Shown here one piece after another: positions 18,804-27,402 of a DNA stretch of 59,940 nt (positions are counted from its first letter, which is position 1; the number at the start of each line of letters is the position of its first letter). A model generated the notes under the pieces. It worked only from the letters and a program-made list of their open reading frames with translations, did no database searches and was not told the DNA's origin. The DNA comes from Bacteriovoracaceae bacterium (GTDB lineage Bacteria > Bdellovibrionota > Bacteriovoracia > Bacteriovoracales > Bacteriovoracaceae): assembly GCA_028101965.1 (NCBI GenBank), contig JAOHMI010000009.1:1-59940 (forward strand), read 5' to 3'. The position numbers and the translations under genes are program-made.

Positions 18804-19433
18804 ATGAAAAATACTACCTTAAGACCCAAACTAAAATTAAGTTTGGGTCAATTTTTGAGCTTTATTATTTTTATTAGCCTACCTATGATTTCTCATGCGG
18901 AGGACAAACAAGCCGTCTCCTCTGAAGAAGTTACAGGTTCAGCAGAAAGAGAAGTCAACAAACATTCCGTAGGAATTGGAGTTGGTGAAACTTTTTTGTT
19001 TGGTCGATATGAGAATTTTGGTGATAGCAAGATTACTGGCGATTTCTATTATTCTTATTCAGCAAGCTACAGCTTTGACCTTGTTCTAAATGCTCACTCA
19101 TCATCTCACCAATTTAAGGATGATTCTGTTTGGTTAAGAGGCTATACGATGAGCATAAAAGGCCGTCCTTATGAATTCGACTCTTTTTCTCCATATTACC
19201 TAGCTGGTTTGGGTTTTTATACCCCTCAAATTGAAGATGATACTGAAAAATCCAGAGTCAAAACAACCTTTGGATTCAATCTTGGAACTGGAGTTGATCT
19301 TAGATTAAACAGATCTATGACCGTGGGAATATTAGGACATCTGCATAAGCCTTTTGATATTAGACAAGAAGAAATGGCCACAGTTAGTGGAAGTTACTTT
19401 AAACTTCTCATAACAACTTCTTATACATTCTAA
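18804..19433 (+). CDS. Outer-membrane beta-barrel protein
   Basis: This 209-residue protein has an N-terminal signal (hydrophobic FIIFISLPMISHA with an AxA-like cleavage site near residue 32). It continues with alternating amphipathic strands rich in Y, F and G, and ends in a terminal aromatic strand, LLITTSYTF, ending in phenylalanine as expected for BAM-inserted barrels. It resembles small OmpW/OmpA-barrel proteins with about eight strands. It lies 9 bp after the PhaR-like regulator. No specific function can be assigned. Confidence 0.8.
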   Translation: MKNTTLRPKLKLSLGQFLSFIIFISLPMISHAEDKQAVSSEEVTGSAEREVNKHSVGIGVGETFLFGRYENFGDSKITGDFYYSYSASYSFDLVLNAHSSSHQFKDDSVWLRGYTMSIKGRPYEFDSFSPYYLAGLGFYTPQIEDDTEKSRVKTTFGFNLGTGVDLRLNRSMTVGILGHLHKPFDIRQEEMATVSGSYFKLLITTSYTF

Positions 19434-19487
19434 TCTCTTTCAAATTTTCTTCTTATTGACTAAATTCTATTAATTTTCTTCCCATTT

Positions 19488-19505
19488 TGGTATACTGCAC
19501 TACCT
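19488..19505 (+). promoter_or_regulatory. Extended -10 promoter close to start codon of first ArsA-like gene
   Basis: TGGTATACT (19488-19496) is an extended -10 element. The start codon at 19506 begins nine bases after it, so the transcript would start two to four bases before ATG. No Shine-Dalgarno sequence fits in between, which suggests an almost leaderless mRNA. Confidence 0.5.
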
Positions 19506-20342
19506 ATGAATAAAGTTCAAAAATTTCCACTATCGTCATTGTATATGTTTACCGGCAAAGGTGGCGTAGGCAAAACAGAAGTTTCCCGCCTTTTTTACAA
19601 GAAAATAAAAAAAGAAAACCCTAATAGAAAAGTATACTTAATTCAAGTTGATACCAGTTCAGATTTTGATGCAAAAAATAATAGAAGTTTTGAGAAACAA
19701 AAGAATGATCAAGAAATAATTACACTTCATTTAAAAGAATGTGCTACCGAATATATGGCAAGGAAAATTCATTCAAAAAGAATCGCCAGCTGGATTTCTT
19801 CAACAAATTTTTATAAAACGATTGTATCGATGCTTCCAGGTTTGAACTACCTTATCTATTTTGGAAAAATATTAAAAATTATTGATGAAGAAGAAGCTAT
19901 TATTATTCTTGATAGCCCATCGAGTGGTCATCTTTTAGCGATGTTTCAATCTCTTGATAATTTTAAAAAAATTTTTAAAGTAGGTCCAATATATAATGAT
20001 ATTTGTCTTATGTTGGAAATCCTAAATCAAGAAAATTATTTAAAGCTAGCCATCGTAAGCCAGCTCGAAGAAATTATTTTAAACGAAACAATAGAGTTGC
20101 AATATAACTTATCTGAATACATTAAAGTTGATAAAATACTTTATTTTATCAATGGTTTATATTCTCAAATTCCAAATTTAAATAAATCAGATCTTCCAAA
20201 TTACTTAGTGGAGAAAATATCCAGCGAAGAAAACCTTCTTAATCAAATGAAGGAAAATAAAATTTTTAAAAATAATATTCTCCCGATTCCCTACATAACG
20301 GAACTAGAAGATTATCAATTAGGAGAATTCAATGCACTCTAA
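19506..20342 (+). CDS. ArsA/Get3-type ATPase, first of a pair
   Basis: This 278-residue cytoplasmic ATPase of the ArsA/MinD class has a deviant Walker A, TGKGGVGKT, near residue 17, including the signature lysine that reaches across the dimer. The later LDSPSSGHLL stretch corresponds to the DTAPTGHTL switch of ArsA/Get3 but is altered. No cysteine pattern for arsenite binding is visible. It overlaps the second ATPase by 11 bp, so the two should be translationally coupled and may form a heterodimer. Paired ArsA-like ATPases are known in myxobacteria and Bdellovibrio relatives, mostly without proven function. The gene is shorter and more diverged than its partner. Confidence 0.85.
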   Translation: MNKVQKFPLSSLYMFTGKGGVGKTEVSRLFYKKIKKENPNRKVYLIQVDTSSDFDAKNNRSFEKQKNDQEIITLHLKECATEYMARKIHSKRIASWISSTNFYKTIVSMLPGLNYLIYFGKILKIIDEEEAIIILDSPSSGHLLAMFQSLDNFKKIFKVGPIYNDICLMLEILNQENYLKLAIVSQLEEIILNETIELQYNLSEYIKVDKILYFINGLYSQIPNLNKSDLPNYLVEKISSEENLLNQMKENKIFKNNILPIPYITELEDYQLGEFNAL

Positions 20343-21366
20343 AATTGAAATTTTCTGCGGTACAGGAGGGGTCGGAAAAACGACTTTATCAACAGCAAGA
20401 GCCATTTCTTTAACTAAGAAAGGAAACAATTGCCTGTTAATTACCATTGACCCCTCTCACAGACTAAAAGACTATCTTAAAATAAGTGAGATTAAACCTG
20501 GTCAGATTTACGATGTAGCAAATCCACAAATTAATAATACAGCTGACTCAAAATTATCAGCCATGCTGATGGATGTTGCTAGTACGACAAAAAGAATTGC
20601 TCAAAAATCAGGATCTGAAAAATTACTGAATTCAAAATTCATCAATATTTTAACCAGTCCCTTTGGTGGCTTAAATGAAATTTTTGCTTTGGTTGAATTA
20701 TATATGCAATATGAAGAGAAAAAATACGATTATATTATTTTAGACACTCCTCCTGGTGGGCATTTCATAGACTTTCTTCAAAGCATAAATAAAATCAGAC
20801 GCTTTTTTGACTCTAGTTTTATTGAAATTTTTAATCACCTCAATCAAGAATCAAAAAATATCTCTATTCTTAAAAAGGTGGTCGCCAGTGGTGCAAAGAC
20901 TCTACTGTCCTATCTAAAGAAAGTGACAAGTGAGGAGTTTATTGATGACTTTCTAGAAGCGGTCTACTCTCTCCATGATGTAAAAGATATTTTCCTTAAA
21001 ACCTTAAGCTGGGATGACCTTTTTGAAAATGATAATGTTACACGCTGGTTCCTCATTGGAAATTACTCACATGATAAAATTTCTGATATCTTGCATATGC
21101 AAGATTCATTGACGTCTTTCAAAAATAAAGAAAAGTATATTTGCTTAAATCGATCAAATTTTGAAGATTTGTCTACTTGGGAGCCATCATCCCAAGTTAA
21201 TCAAGAATTGAAGCAAAGTTTACTTTCGAAGGAACTGAAGGTTAATAGTTCTTTAAGAGAGAATTCTATTAAATTTATCTCCTTTCTTGACATTCACTCA
21301 AATGATATTAGCTTGATTCTTGAAAACTTAAGTACTCAATGGAGTTTTCAGAAATTAGAAAACTAG
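20332..21366 (+). CDS. ArsA/Get3-type ATPase, second of a pair, signature lysine missing
   Basis: This 344-residue ATPase has Walker A CGTGGVGKTT near residue 9 and the helix TIDPSHRLKDYL typical of ArsA, with the switch region LDTPPGGHFIDFL. The signature-lysine position of the deviant Walker A (KGG in the first ATPase) is threonine here (TGG). The P-loop lysine itself is kept. It could bind nucleotide while relying on its partner for cross-dimer contact. It starts inside the 3' end of the first ATPase gene (11-bp overlap) and is followed 10 bp later by gshA. Arsenite-binding cysteines are not apparent, so an arsenic pump role is unlikely. Confidence 0.88.
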   Translation: MHSKIEIFCGTGGVGKTTLSTARAISLTKKGNNCLLITIDPSHRLKDYLKISEIKPGQIYDVANPQINNTADSKLSAMLMDVASTTKRIAQKSGSEKLLNSKFINILTSPFGGLNEIFALVELYMQYEEKKYDYIILDTPPGGHFIDFLQSINKIRRFFDSSFIEIFNHLNQESKNISILKKVVASGAKTLLSYLKKVTSEEFIDDFLEAVYSLHDVKDIFLKTLSWDDLFENDNVTRWFLIGNYSHDKISDILHMQDSLTSFKNKEKYICLNRSNFEDLSTWEPSSQVNQELKQSLLSKELKVNSSLRENSIKFISFLDIHSNDISLILENLSTQWSFQKLEN

Positions 21367-21376
21367 AGAAAAAAAG

Positions 21377-22603
21377 ATGAATGATTTTAAAATTAACACA
21401 AAAAAAGAATTAGAATGTTTTGTTGGTGAAAATTGGAATATCCTAAACGATTACCTTGATAAAGAGCAGAACAAATTTCCTTCTCTTATCTATGCCTCAG
21501 TCGATATAAGAGAAAGTAAACATAAATTTGCTCCGGTTGACTTTAATATGTACCCCGCAGGTTTTAATAATATATGCCAATTTGATAGACTATCCAGCGC
21601 TGATCATTTCACTAATTATTTTAAGTTCGAAAAACATGAGAACGTAAAAACGATTGGTGTTTGGGTAGAGTCTCATACTAAAAACCTATTCTACCTAGAT
21701 CATCTGAACTCGCTCAAATATATTTTAGAAAAATCTGGCCACAAGGTCTTTTTTATCAGTCACGATGAAAATTTATTTCCAGCAGAGAATCACCAGATTG
21801 ATTTAACTTCTCAATCTGGTGATCCAATTTCTATTCACCAGTTAAATATTAAAAATGGAATTGTATCAATTTCAGAATATGAAATAGATTTTATTATTTT
21901 AAACAACGACCAATCGAAAGAAATTAGTATTGATTGGGATAATTTATCAACACCTATTGCTCCGTCACCTAAAATCGGATGGTTCTCCAGAAAAAAAACC
22001 ACACATTTTGAATTCTATCATCAAGTTGTCGAGAACTTCTGCCAAGAGTTTTCTATTAATCCAGACCTCCTTGAAGCAAAGTTTAAGTCTGTCACAAACA
22101 TCGACTTTATAAAAAAAGAAGGGTTAGAGAAACTTGCTCAGGAAGTAGATTCCCTCAAAGCAAGCTTCAGCCAACAGGATGCACCAATCTACGTTAAAGC
22201 GGACTCAGGTACCTATGGAATGGGAATATCTGTCGTTAACTCTGGTCAAGAAATCATGGATATGAATCGTAAAAAACGAAATAAAATGGATGTGGGAAAA
22301 AACAACCTTAAATTTAATGCAGTTTTGATACAAGAAGGTATCGAAACGGTCTTAAAGTTTGATGAAGCCCCAGCAGAAGTGGCCATCTATATGGTTAATT
22401 CAGTTCCAACGGGTGGTTTTCTTCGCACAAACTCATCTAGGGATTCTAAAGGGAACCTAAATGCCAGAGGCATGGTTTATCAAAAATACTGCATCACAGA
22501 AATAAAAGAATTAGCCGATCATAAGCAAAAAGAAGCAGTCTATTCCATTATTGCACGCCTGTCTCATTTAGCGGGACAAATGGAAGCATCTAAGCTAAAT
22601 TAG
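21377..22603 (+). CDS. gshA: Glutamate-cysteine ligase, Acidithiobacillus-type GshA
   Basis: This 408-residue enzyme joins glutamate and cysteine, the first step of glutathione synthesis. It belongs to the less common family first described from Acidithiobacillus (PF08886/TIGR02049), recognised by YASVDIRESKHKFAPVDFNM and YPAGFNNICQFDRLS near the N-terminus, the ATP-grasp-like YVKADSGTYGMGI around residue 275 and GGFLRTNSSRDSKGNLNARG near residue 350. The length fits the family. It follows the ArsA pair by 10 bp and precedes a cysteine-forming gene pair by 91 bp, so sulfur flow into glutathione is a sensible reading. No gshB is visible in the window. Confidence 0.9.
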   Translation: MNDFKINTKKELECFVGENWNILNDYLDKEQNKFPSLIYASVDIRESKHKFAPVDFNMYPAGFNNICQFDRLSSADHFTNYFKFEKHENVKTIGVWVESHTKNLFYLDHLNSLKYILEKSGHKVFFISHDENLFPAENHQIDLTSQSGDPISIHQLNIKNGIVSISEYEIDFIILNNDQSKEISIDWDNLSTPIAPSPKIGWFSRKKTTHFEFYHQVVENFCQEFSINPDLLEAKFKSVTNIDFIKKEGLEKLAQEVDSLKASFSQQDAPIYVKADSGTYGMGISVVNSGQEIMDMNRKKRNKMDVGKNNLKFNAVLIQEGIETVLKFDEAPAEVAIYMVNSVPTGGFLRTNSSRDSKGNLNARGMVYQKYCITEIKELADHKQKEAVYSIIARLSHLAGQMEASKLN

Positions 22604-22620
22604 CCCCAAATTATTCAATA

Positions 22621-22678
22621 AGTTGCTCACTGATTTTTGAATTTAGTATTAAGACTAAATTAACCATACTAAGCAACT
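22621..22678 (+). promoter_or_regulatory. Two-tier hairpin in the leader of the transsulfuration genes
   Basis: An outer 7-bp pair (22621-22627 with 22672-22678) encloses a perfect 8-bp hairpin (22640-22647 with 22654-22661) with a 6-base loop. The whole element ends 16 bases before the ATG at 22695. No poly-U follows, so it is not a normal terminator. It does not match a riboswitch class I recognise. It could act in translation control or be the 3' end of gshA mRNA. Confidence 0.5.
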
Positions 22679-22694
22679 GATTAAAGGTGGGATC

Positions 22695-23738
22695 ATGGAA
22701 AAATTCAACAACAATATTTTGAGTGCAATTGGAAACACTCCTATTGTTCGAATTAATAAAATGGCCAGTCAAGTGACAAGTCCAATTTATGCTAAATTAG
22801 AATATATGAATCCAGGTGGTTCAGTAAAAGACAGAATGGGTGTTTACATCTGTCAAAAAGCAGTGGAAGAAAAAAAAATAAATCCAGGTGGGACTTTCAT
22901 TGAAGGAACTTCAGGAAATACTGGTGTTGGAATTGCCATGTATTGCTTGACCCATGATTATAATGCTTTATTTGTATTAGCAGATAAACAATCTAGAGAT
23001 AAAATTAATAACCTCAAAGCCTTTGGAGCAAATGTTGTCATTTGCCCCACTGATGTTGAACCTGAGGATGAAAGGTCTTATTATTCTGTTTCAGCTAGAT
23101 TAGCGAAAGAAGTCCCAAACTCATTCTATTTAAATCAATATAGCAATTTAAATAATCAGCTCTGTCATTATGAACAAACTGGTCCTGAAATTTGGCAACA
23201 AACAGAGGGAGACTTTGATACCTTTATCGCGACAGTTGGAACAGGTGGGACCATTAGTGGTATCGCCAAGTACTTAAAGGAAAAAAAACCGAATATCAAA
23301 ATAGTTGGAGTAGATGCAAAAGGTTCTATTTTAGCTCACTATCATAAAACGGGGGAAATTATTCCTGCTCATAGTTATGTTATTGAAGGTTTCGGAGAAG
23401 ATTTTATACCTGAAAATGTAGACTTTTCTCTAATAGATGATTTTATCATTTTAGAAGATGAAGAATGTATTGTAGCTACCAGAGAATTACTTCAGTATGA
23501 AGGAATCTATTCTGGAGGAAGTTCAGGTGGGGCTATTCTCGGTGCGATAAAGTACGCACAAAAGCTTAGCACACCGGAAAGAATATTAACTCTCTTGCCT
23601 GATTCTGGAAACCGATATGCTTCGAAAATTTATAACGATGATTGGATAAAAGAAAAAAATTATTCTCTCCCTAAAAAAGAGTCTAACCTTGATGAGATAT
23701 TAAACTCAATTTGCAAAGATGGAGTATTTTATGAGTAA
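22695..23738 (+). CDS. Cystathionine beta-synthase / cysteine synthase family (PLP)
   Basis: This 347-residue fold-II PLP enzyme has the PLP lysine at residue 45 in GGSVKDRMG, the substrate loop EGTSGNTGVGIAM, and the PLP-phosphate loop TVGTGGTISG. Features such as YLNQYSNLNNQLCHYEQTGPEIWQQ and the VIEGFGEDFIPENVDF stretch favour cystathionine beta-synthase over plain O-acetylserine sulfhydrylase. It has no C-terminal CBS regulatory domains. With the cystathionine gamma-lyase gene overlapping its end by 8 bp, it would convert homocysteine and serine to cystathionine for reverse transsulfuration. A good Shine-Dalgarno (GGTGGG) precedes ATG 22695. A pure cysteine-synthase activity cannot be excluded. 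Confidence 0.9.
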   Translation: MEKFNNNILSAIGNTPIVRINKMASQVTSPIYAKLEYMNPGGSVKDRMGVYICQKAVEEKKINPGGTFIEGTSGNTGVGIAMYCLTHDYNALFVLADKQSRDKINNLKAFGANVVICPTDVEPEDERSYYSVSARLAKEVPNSFYLNQYSNLNNQLCHYEQTGPEIWQQTEGDFDTFIATVGTGGTISGIAKYLKEKKPNIKIVGVDAKGSILAHYHKTGEIIPAHSYVIEGFGEDFIPENVDFSLIDDFIILEDEECIVATRELLQYEGIYSGGSSGGAILGAIKYAQKLSTPERILTLLPDSGNRYASKIYNDDWIKEKNYSLPKKESNLDEILNSICKDGVFYE

Positions 23739-24888
23739 AAATTTAGGAAAACTTCACAAAGCAACTAATGCAATCCATGCGGGTAACGAACCGGAAAAGG
23801 TCACGGGAGCAATTATTCCTCCTATCTTCCAAACCTCAACATTCGTTCAAACTTCTCCTGGAAAGCATCAAGGTTATGAGTATACTCGATCTCACAACCC
23901 CACAAGAACTGCCCTTGAAGAATGTCTCGCTAGTTTAGAGAATGCAAAATACAGTATGGTAACTTCTTCTGGAATGAGTGCTATTATGCTTATTCTCCAC
24001 ACACTAAAAAAAGATGCTAAGATTCTTTGCGGAGATGATGTTTATGGTGGAACCTACCGTCTTCTAACAAAAGTCTTTAACAAATACCACCAGACTACAT
24101 TTATTGACTTTACTCAAACAAAAGATCTCGAAAAAGCATTTAAAGTAAATAAGCCTGATTTAGTTTGGATCGAGACTCCAACCAACCCATTACTCAAGCT
24201 TACTGACATAAAAAAACTCTCTAAGCTGTGCAAAAAAAACAAAGTTATTTTAGTTGTGGATAATACTTTCATGAGTTCTTTTTTCCAAAACCCACTCGAC
24301 TTAGGTGCCGATATAGTCATTCATTCTATGACAAAATATCTTAATGGACACTCTGACGTGGTTGGTGGTTGTTTAATGTTAAATGATAAAAAAATCTATG
24401 ATCAACTTTGGTTTTTGCAAAACTCCATCGGGCCAAGCCAATCCCCTTTTGACAGCTGGTTAGTCCTTCGAGGATTAAAAACTTTGGCCATCAGAATGGA
24501 AAGACATGCTGAAAATGCTTCTAAGATTGCTAAGTTTCTCGAAAAACATCCACAAGTGGAAAAAGTTATTTATCCGGGACTAAAATCACATCCTCAGCAT
24601 AAACTTGCCAAATCTCAGATGCATGGTTTTGGAGGTATGATTACATTCTTTGTTAAGGGTGATCTTGCAAAATCGCGAAAATTTCTCAAAAAACTTAAAC
24701 TATTTAAGCTTGCAGAATCTCTTGGTGGAGTTGAATCACTAGTTGATCACCCAGCCATCATGACTCATGCAAGTATTCCCGTAAAAGAAAGAGAGAAGCT
24801 AGGAATTACCAATAATCTTATAAGACTTTCTGTCGGAATTGAAGATCTTGATGATTTATTAAATGATTTAAAAAATGCTCTCGTATAA
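23731..24888 (+). CDS. Cystathionine gamma-lyase/synthase (Cys/Met metabolism PLP enzyme)
   Basis: I chose ATG 23731 (GGAG six bases upstream) over 23719. The 386-residue enzyme begins with TNAIHAGNEPEKVTGAIIPP, typical of the Cys/Met PLP family. The PLP lysine is K202 in SMTKYLNGHSDVVGG, and GYEYTRSHNPTR and SSGMSAI are also present. The NGHSDVVGG form and the partner gene favour cystathionine gamma-lyase, which releases cysteine from cystathionine; gamma-synthase activity is possible. The start overlaps the upstream gene by 8 bp, so the pair is translationally coupled. Confidence 0.92.
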   Translation: MSKNLGKLHKATNAIHAGNEPEKVTGAIIPPIFQTSTFVQTSPGKHQGYEYTRSHNPTRTALEECLASLENAKYSMVTSSGMSAIMLILHTLKKDAKILCGDDVYGGTYRLLTKVFNKYHQTTFIDFTQTKDLEKAFKVNKPDLVWIETPTNPLLKLTDIKKLSKLCKKNKVILVVDNTFMSSFFQNPLDLGADIVIHSMTKYLNGHSDVVGGCLMLNDKKIYDQLWFLQNSIGPSQSPFDSWLVLRGLKTLAIRMERHAENASKIAKFLEKHPQVEKVIYPGLKSHPQHKLAKSQMHGFGGMITFFVKGDLAKSRKFLKKLKLFKLAESLGGVESLVDHPAIMTHASIPVKEREKLGITNNLIRLSVGIEDLDDLLNDLKNALV

Positions 24889-25066
24889 ATATTAGCAAAA
24901 AAGTTTTGCTCCAAATGAGACTTTAAAGACTATTTGGCAATCATTGAACAATTTTAAATATATGTAATTTCTTTTTACCCTATAAAAATTTCTCATATAA
25001 TTTTCAGTTCTTAACAAGTTTGTTACTTCCACATTGTTAACCAATAACCTAACCAAAGATGGAATT

Positions 25067-25453
25067 ATGCTAAACTTAACAATTCTCCCTCGCTTCAATG
25101 ATACAGATGCTTTAGGACATATTAATAATGCGTCTATTGCCACGTGGTTTGAAGAAGCCAGAAGGCCAATATTTAAAAAATTTATTCCAGATTTAAATCC
25201 TAAGAAATGGAATTTAATTATTGCCAAGGTTGAAATTGAATACCTAAGTCAAAGTTATTATCAAGCTGATGTTATCGTCCAAACTGAATTTGAGAAAATT
25301 GGTAATAGCTCTATGACTATTTTTCAAAAAGCAATTCAGAATGGAAAAGAGATTGCGAGTGGTCGATGTGTGATGGTTTACTATGATTATGATAAAAAAG
25401 CACCAATTTCAATTCCTAATGATTTGAAGCAAGAGTTACAAAAGATTGCTTAG
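25067..25453 (+). CDS. Hotdog-fold acyl-CoA thioesterase (YbgC/FcbC-like)
   Basis: I chose ATG 25067 because the family pattern starts directly after it; an upstream TTG at 25034 would add an unlikely extension. The 128-residue product has RFNDTDALGHINNASI, the diagnostic aspartate-containing active-site segment of 4-hydroxybenzoyl-CoA-type thioesterases (D-x-x-x-H-x-x-N), and the strand IEYLSQSYYQADVIVQT. It should hydrolyse acyl-CoA in the cytoplasm; chain-length preference is unknown. It converges on the FecR-domain gene with a 4-bp overlap of the 3' ends. Confidence 0.9.
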   Translation: MLNLTILPRFNDTDALGHINNASIATWFEEARRPIFKKFIPDLNPKKWNLIIAKVEIEYLSQSYYQADVIVQTEFEKIGNSSMTIFQKAIQNGKEIASGRCVMVYYDYDKKAPISIPNDLKQELQKIA

Positions 25454-26529
25454 TATTCCTTGCGATAGTTCTGCTTAATTGACTTTAATTCATTGATTAG
25501 ACTATTAGTTGAGGCTGGATGCCTAGTCTGTTTATTTATTTCTTGATTTAATGAATTCTCAAATTCACTATTTATTTCTTGTATTACTTTATTAGTTTCT
25601 TTTTTTACCACAACTTTTTTAGCTTTCTTTTCTTCTGTCTTTTTGCCGCTCATTACTTCGGATAGACTAATATAATTATGCTTAGCCGGAGCTTTTTTCT
25701 TCCGAACTCTTCTTTTTTTCGCTTTCGGTTTTTTTATAACTTGCTTTGAATAGTAATTCATCAACTGGCTACTCTTGTCAGTAGAGGGTCGGACTAACTT
25801 ATCGTCTTTTCGATAAATAATGATATTGGAGTTCTTGGGTAAGCTAGCGATTTGCCTTCCGCCATTACTTCTTTTCGTATCATCAATTTTATTTTTGATA
25901 TACTTAACTATTGTACTACTATTTGGCTTTACCCCTGGAAAAGAACGAATAACATTCTCGAAACTTTTGTATCCTATTCTCAATGACCTTCGTGGAACAC
26001 CATCAGTCGTCTTTGGATCAATCAAAGAAAATTTTCCCATTGGTACTATTTGGCTCAAATCAGGCTCAAGAAGACTTGAGAACTCAACTTCTTCATCCAA
26101 AACAACAACTTGTGATTTTCCACTTTCATTATCAAAGGTGTAAATAAACTCTCCTCGATCAAAGTTTACAAAAGAATTAATGGATTGAACTTTATAACGA
26201 TGATCATTTTTCTCAGCTTTTACCCAAATTTTACCATTAATGATTTCTACATAATTTTTAGTAAAACTAACATGGGTTCCCCCTGAAATATAATGAGTGT
26301 TTTTATATCGATCTTTGAGTATAACAACACCATCAACTTCAACCATAACCTGGCTAAAGTCTTTGATAACGACCCCCGGCTTTAATGTATATGAACTTCC
26401 ATTTTGAAATAGGAAAGCTTGACCTTCCATATGTGAAACGACCGCTATATCTTTAGTAAAAGCGGTCCCTCCTAAAAGAAAAAATAAACTCAGTAAAAGA
26501 TTACTGAACTTTTTTATTAATATCATCAT
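25450..26529 (-). CDS. Secreted FecR-domain protein
   Basis: This 359-residue protein has an N-terminal signal peptide (SNLLLSLFFLLGGTAFT). Residues 30-150 match the FecR-type domain: AVVSHMEGQAFLFQNG, then LKPGVVI and TFDNESGKSQVVVLDEEVEF. Such proteins in this bacterial group are periplasmic and not linked to iron signalling. The C-terminal half is basic and repetitive, with lysine-rich KKPKAKKRRVRKKK around residue 275, suggesting binding to an acidic polymer or peptidoglycan. Its start overlaps the upstream coiled-coil/TPR gene by 29 bp, so the two are co-translated. Confidence 0.85.
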   Translation of the reverse strand: MMILIKKFSNLLLSLFFLLGGTAFTKDIAVVSHMEGQAFLFQNGSSYTLKPGVVIKDFSQVMVEVDGVVILKDRYKNTHYISGGTHVSFTKNYVEIINGKIWVKAEKNDHRYKVQSINSFVNFDRGEFIYTFDNESGKSQVVVLDEEVEFSSLLEPDLSQIVPMGKFSLIDPKTTDGVPRRSLRIGYKSFENVIRSFPGVKPNSSTIVKYIKNKIDDTKRSNGGRQIASLPKNSNIIIYRKDDKLVRPSTDKSSQLMNYYSKQVIKKPKAKKRRVRKKKAPAKHNYISLSEVMSGKKTEEKKAKKVVVKKETNKVIQEINSEFENSLNQEINKQTRHPASTNSLINELKSIKQNYRKEY

Positions 26530-27196
26530 AGTATCGACTAATTATTTTCCATTCATCCGTATTACGATATTTTTTTCTAAACTCTTCTACAGTCAGTTTA
26601 AATTTTCCCGTTTTTCCTTGATAAAGATAACTTAACCCTCTCCAAAGCTTAGCCCCTCTGTAAAAAGATGATTTAGGATGCTTTTCGATCAAATAAGAAA
26701 AATGATCTTCTGCCCAGTGGTAATATTTTTTACTTTCAAAGGCGGCCATACCTGCTTCAAAAATGACTTTATCATTTATCTTTTCATACTTAGGAAATCG
26801 CTTAAATAATTCATGGTAAAACTGAGCAGACTTAATATAATTTTTATTAAATAACTCTTTGTTACCAATTGAAAGTAACTTGCTTGGTCCCCAATTATAA
26901 ATCCCATATTGAACTAAATCATCTGGGTCAACAACAGCAAGAGAAGCAACTTTTCGCTGCCTATTCTTAACTTTTAAACTTAAATAATTTTTATGAGCTT
27001 CTAAGGATTGAACTTGAGACTTAAGTTGACTTAGATGTGCCCTGAGCTCTCGATTCTCTTTTGCTAAGTTTAAAGCTGAAGACTCGAAATTATGCACGAC
27101 CTCCGCCCGATCCTTAAAATCTTGCCAAACTCCAAACTGCCCGAGCAGGACAAACATAAAAGTCATACAAGAAATAAATAATAAAGCAGTTTTCAT
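26501..27196 (-). CDS. Coiled-coil/TPR envelope protein (CpoB/YbgF-like)
   Basis: This 231-residue protein has an uncleaved or signal-type hydrophobic N-terminus (LLFISCMTFMFVLLGQFG). A coiled coil spans residues 38-80 (ENRELRAHLSQLKSQVQSLE), followed by TPR-like helices such as FYHELFKRFPKYEKINDKVI and DHFSYLIEKHPKSSFYRGAK. This order of coiled coil plus TPRs resembles CpoB/YbgF, which links the Tol-Pal system with peptidoglycan synthesis, but no tol genes lie nearby. It overlaps the FecR-domain gene by 29 bp and is probably first in that two-gene operon. Confidence 0.78.
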   Translation of the reverse strand: MKTALLFISCMTFMFVLLGQFGVWQDFKDRAEVVHNFESSALNLAKENRELRAHLSQLKSQVQSLEAHKNYLSLKVKNRQRKVASLAVVDPDDLVQYGIYNWGPSKLLSIGNKELFNKNYIKSAQFYHELFKRFPKYEKINDKVIFEAGMAAFESKKYYHWAEDHFSYLIEKHPKSSFYRGAKLWRGLSYLYQGKTGKFKLTVEEFRKKYRNTDEWKIISRYYDDINKKVQ

Positions 27197-27402
27197 AACT
27201 GATTTCCTTTTCCTCTTTTAATCTAATCGGAATATAAACAAATTAGTTTAACCAATAAACAAATCTGAATTATATGAAATTAACTAGTTGAAAAAAGGTT
27301 TGTCTAAGGTGAAAATTTTTCCAAAATTGAATGAAATACTAAAGAATTTTATAATCTAAGAAACCCTACCGATAAGGTGGGTAGACTAATCAAAGGAAAG
27401 TA

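Noticed and set aside
24892-25227. 111-codon minus-strand frame
   Set aside because: Antisense to the thioesterase; no ribosome site and no family.
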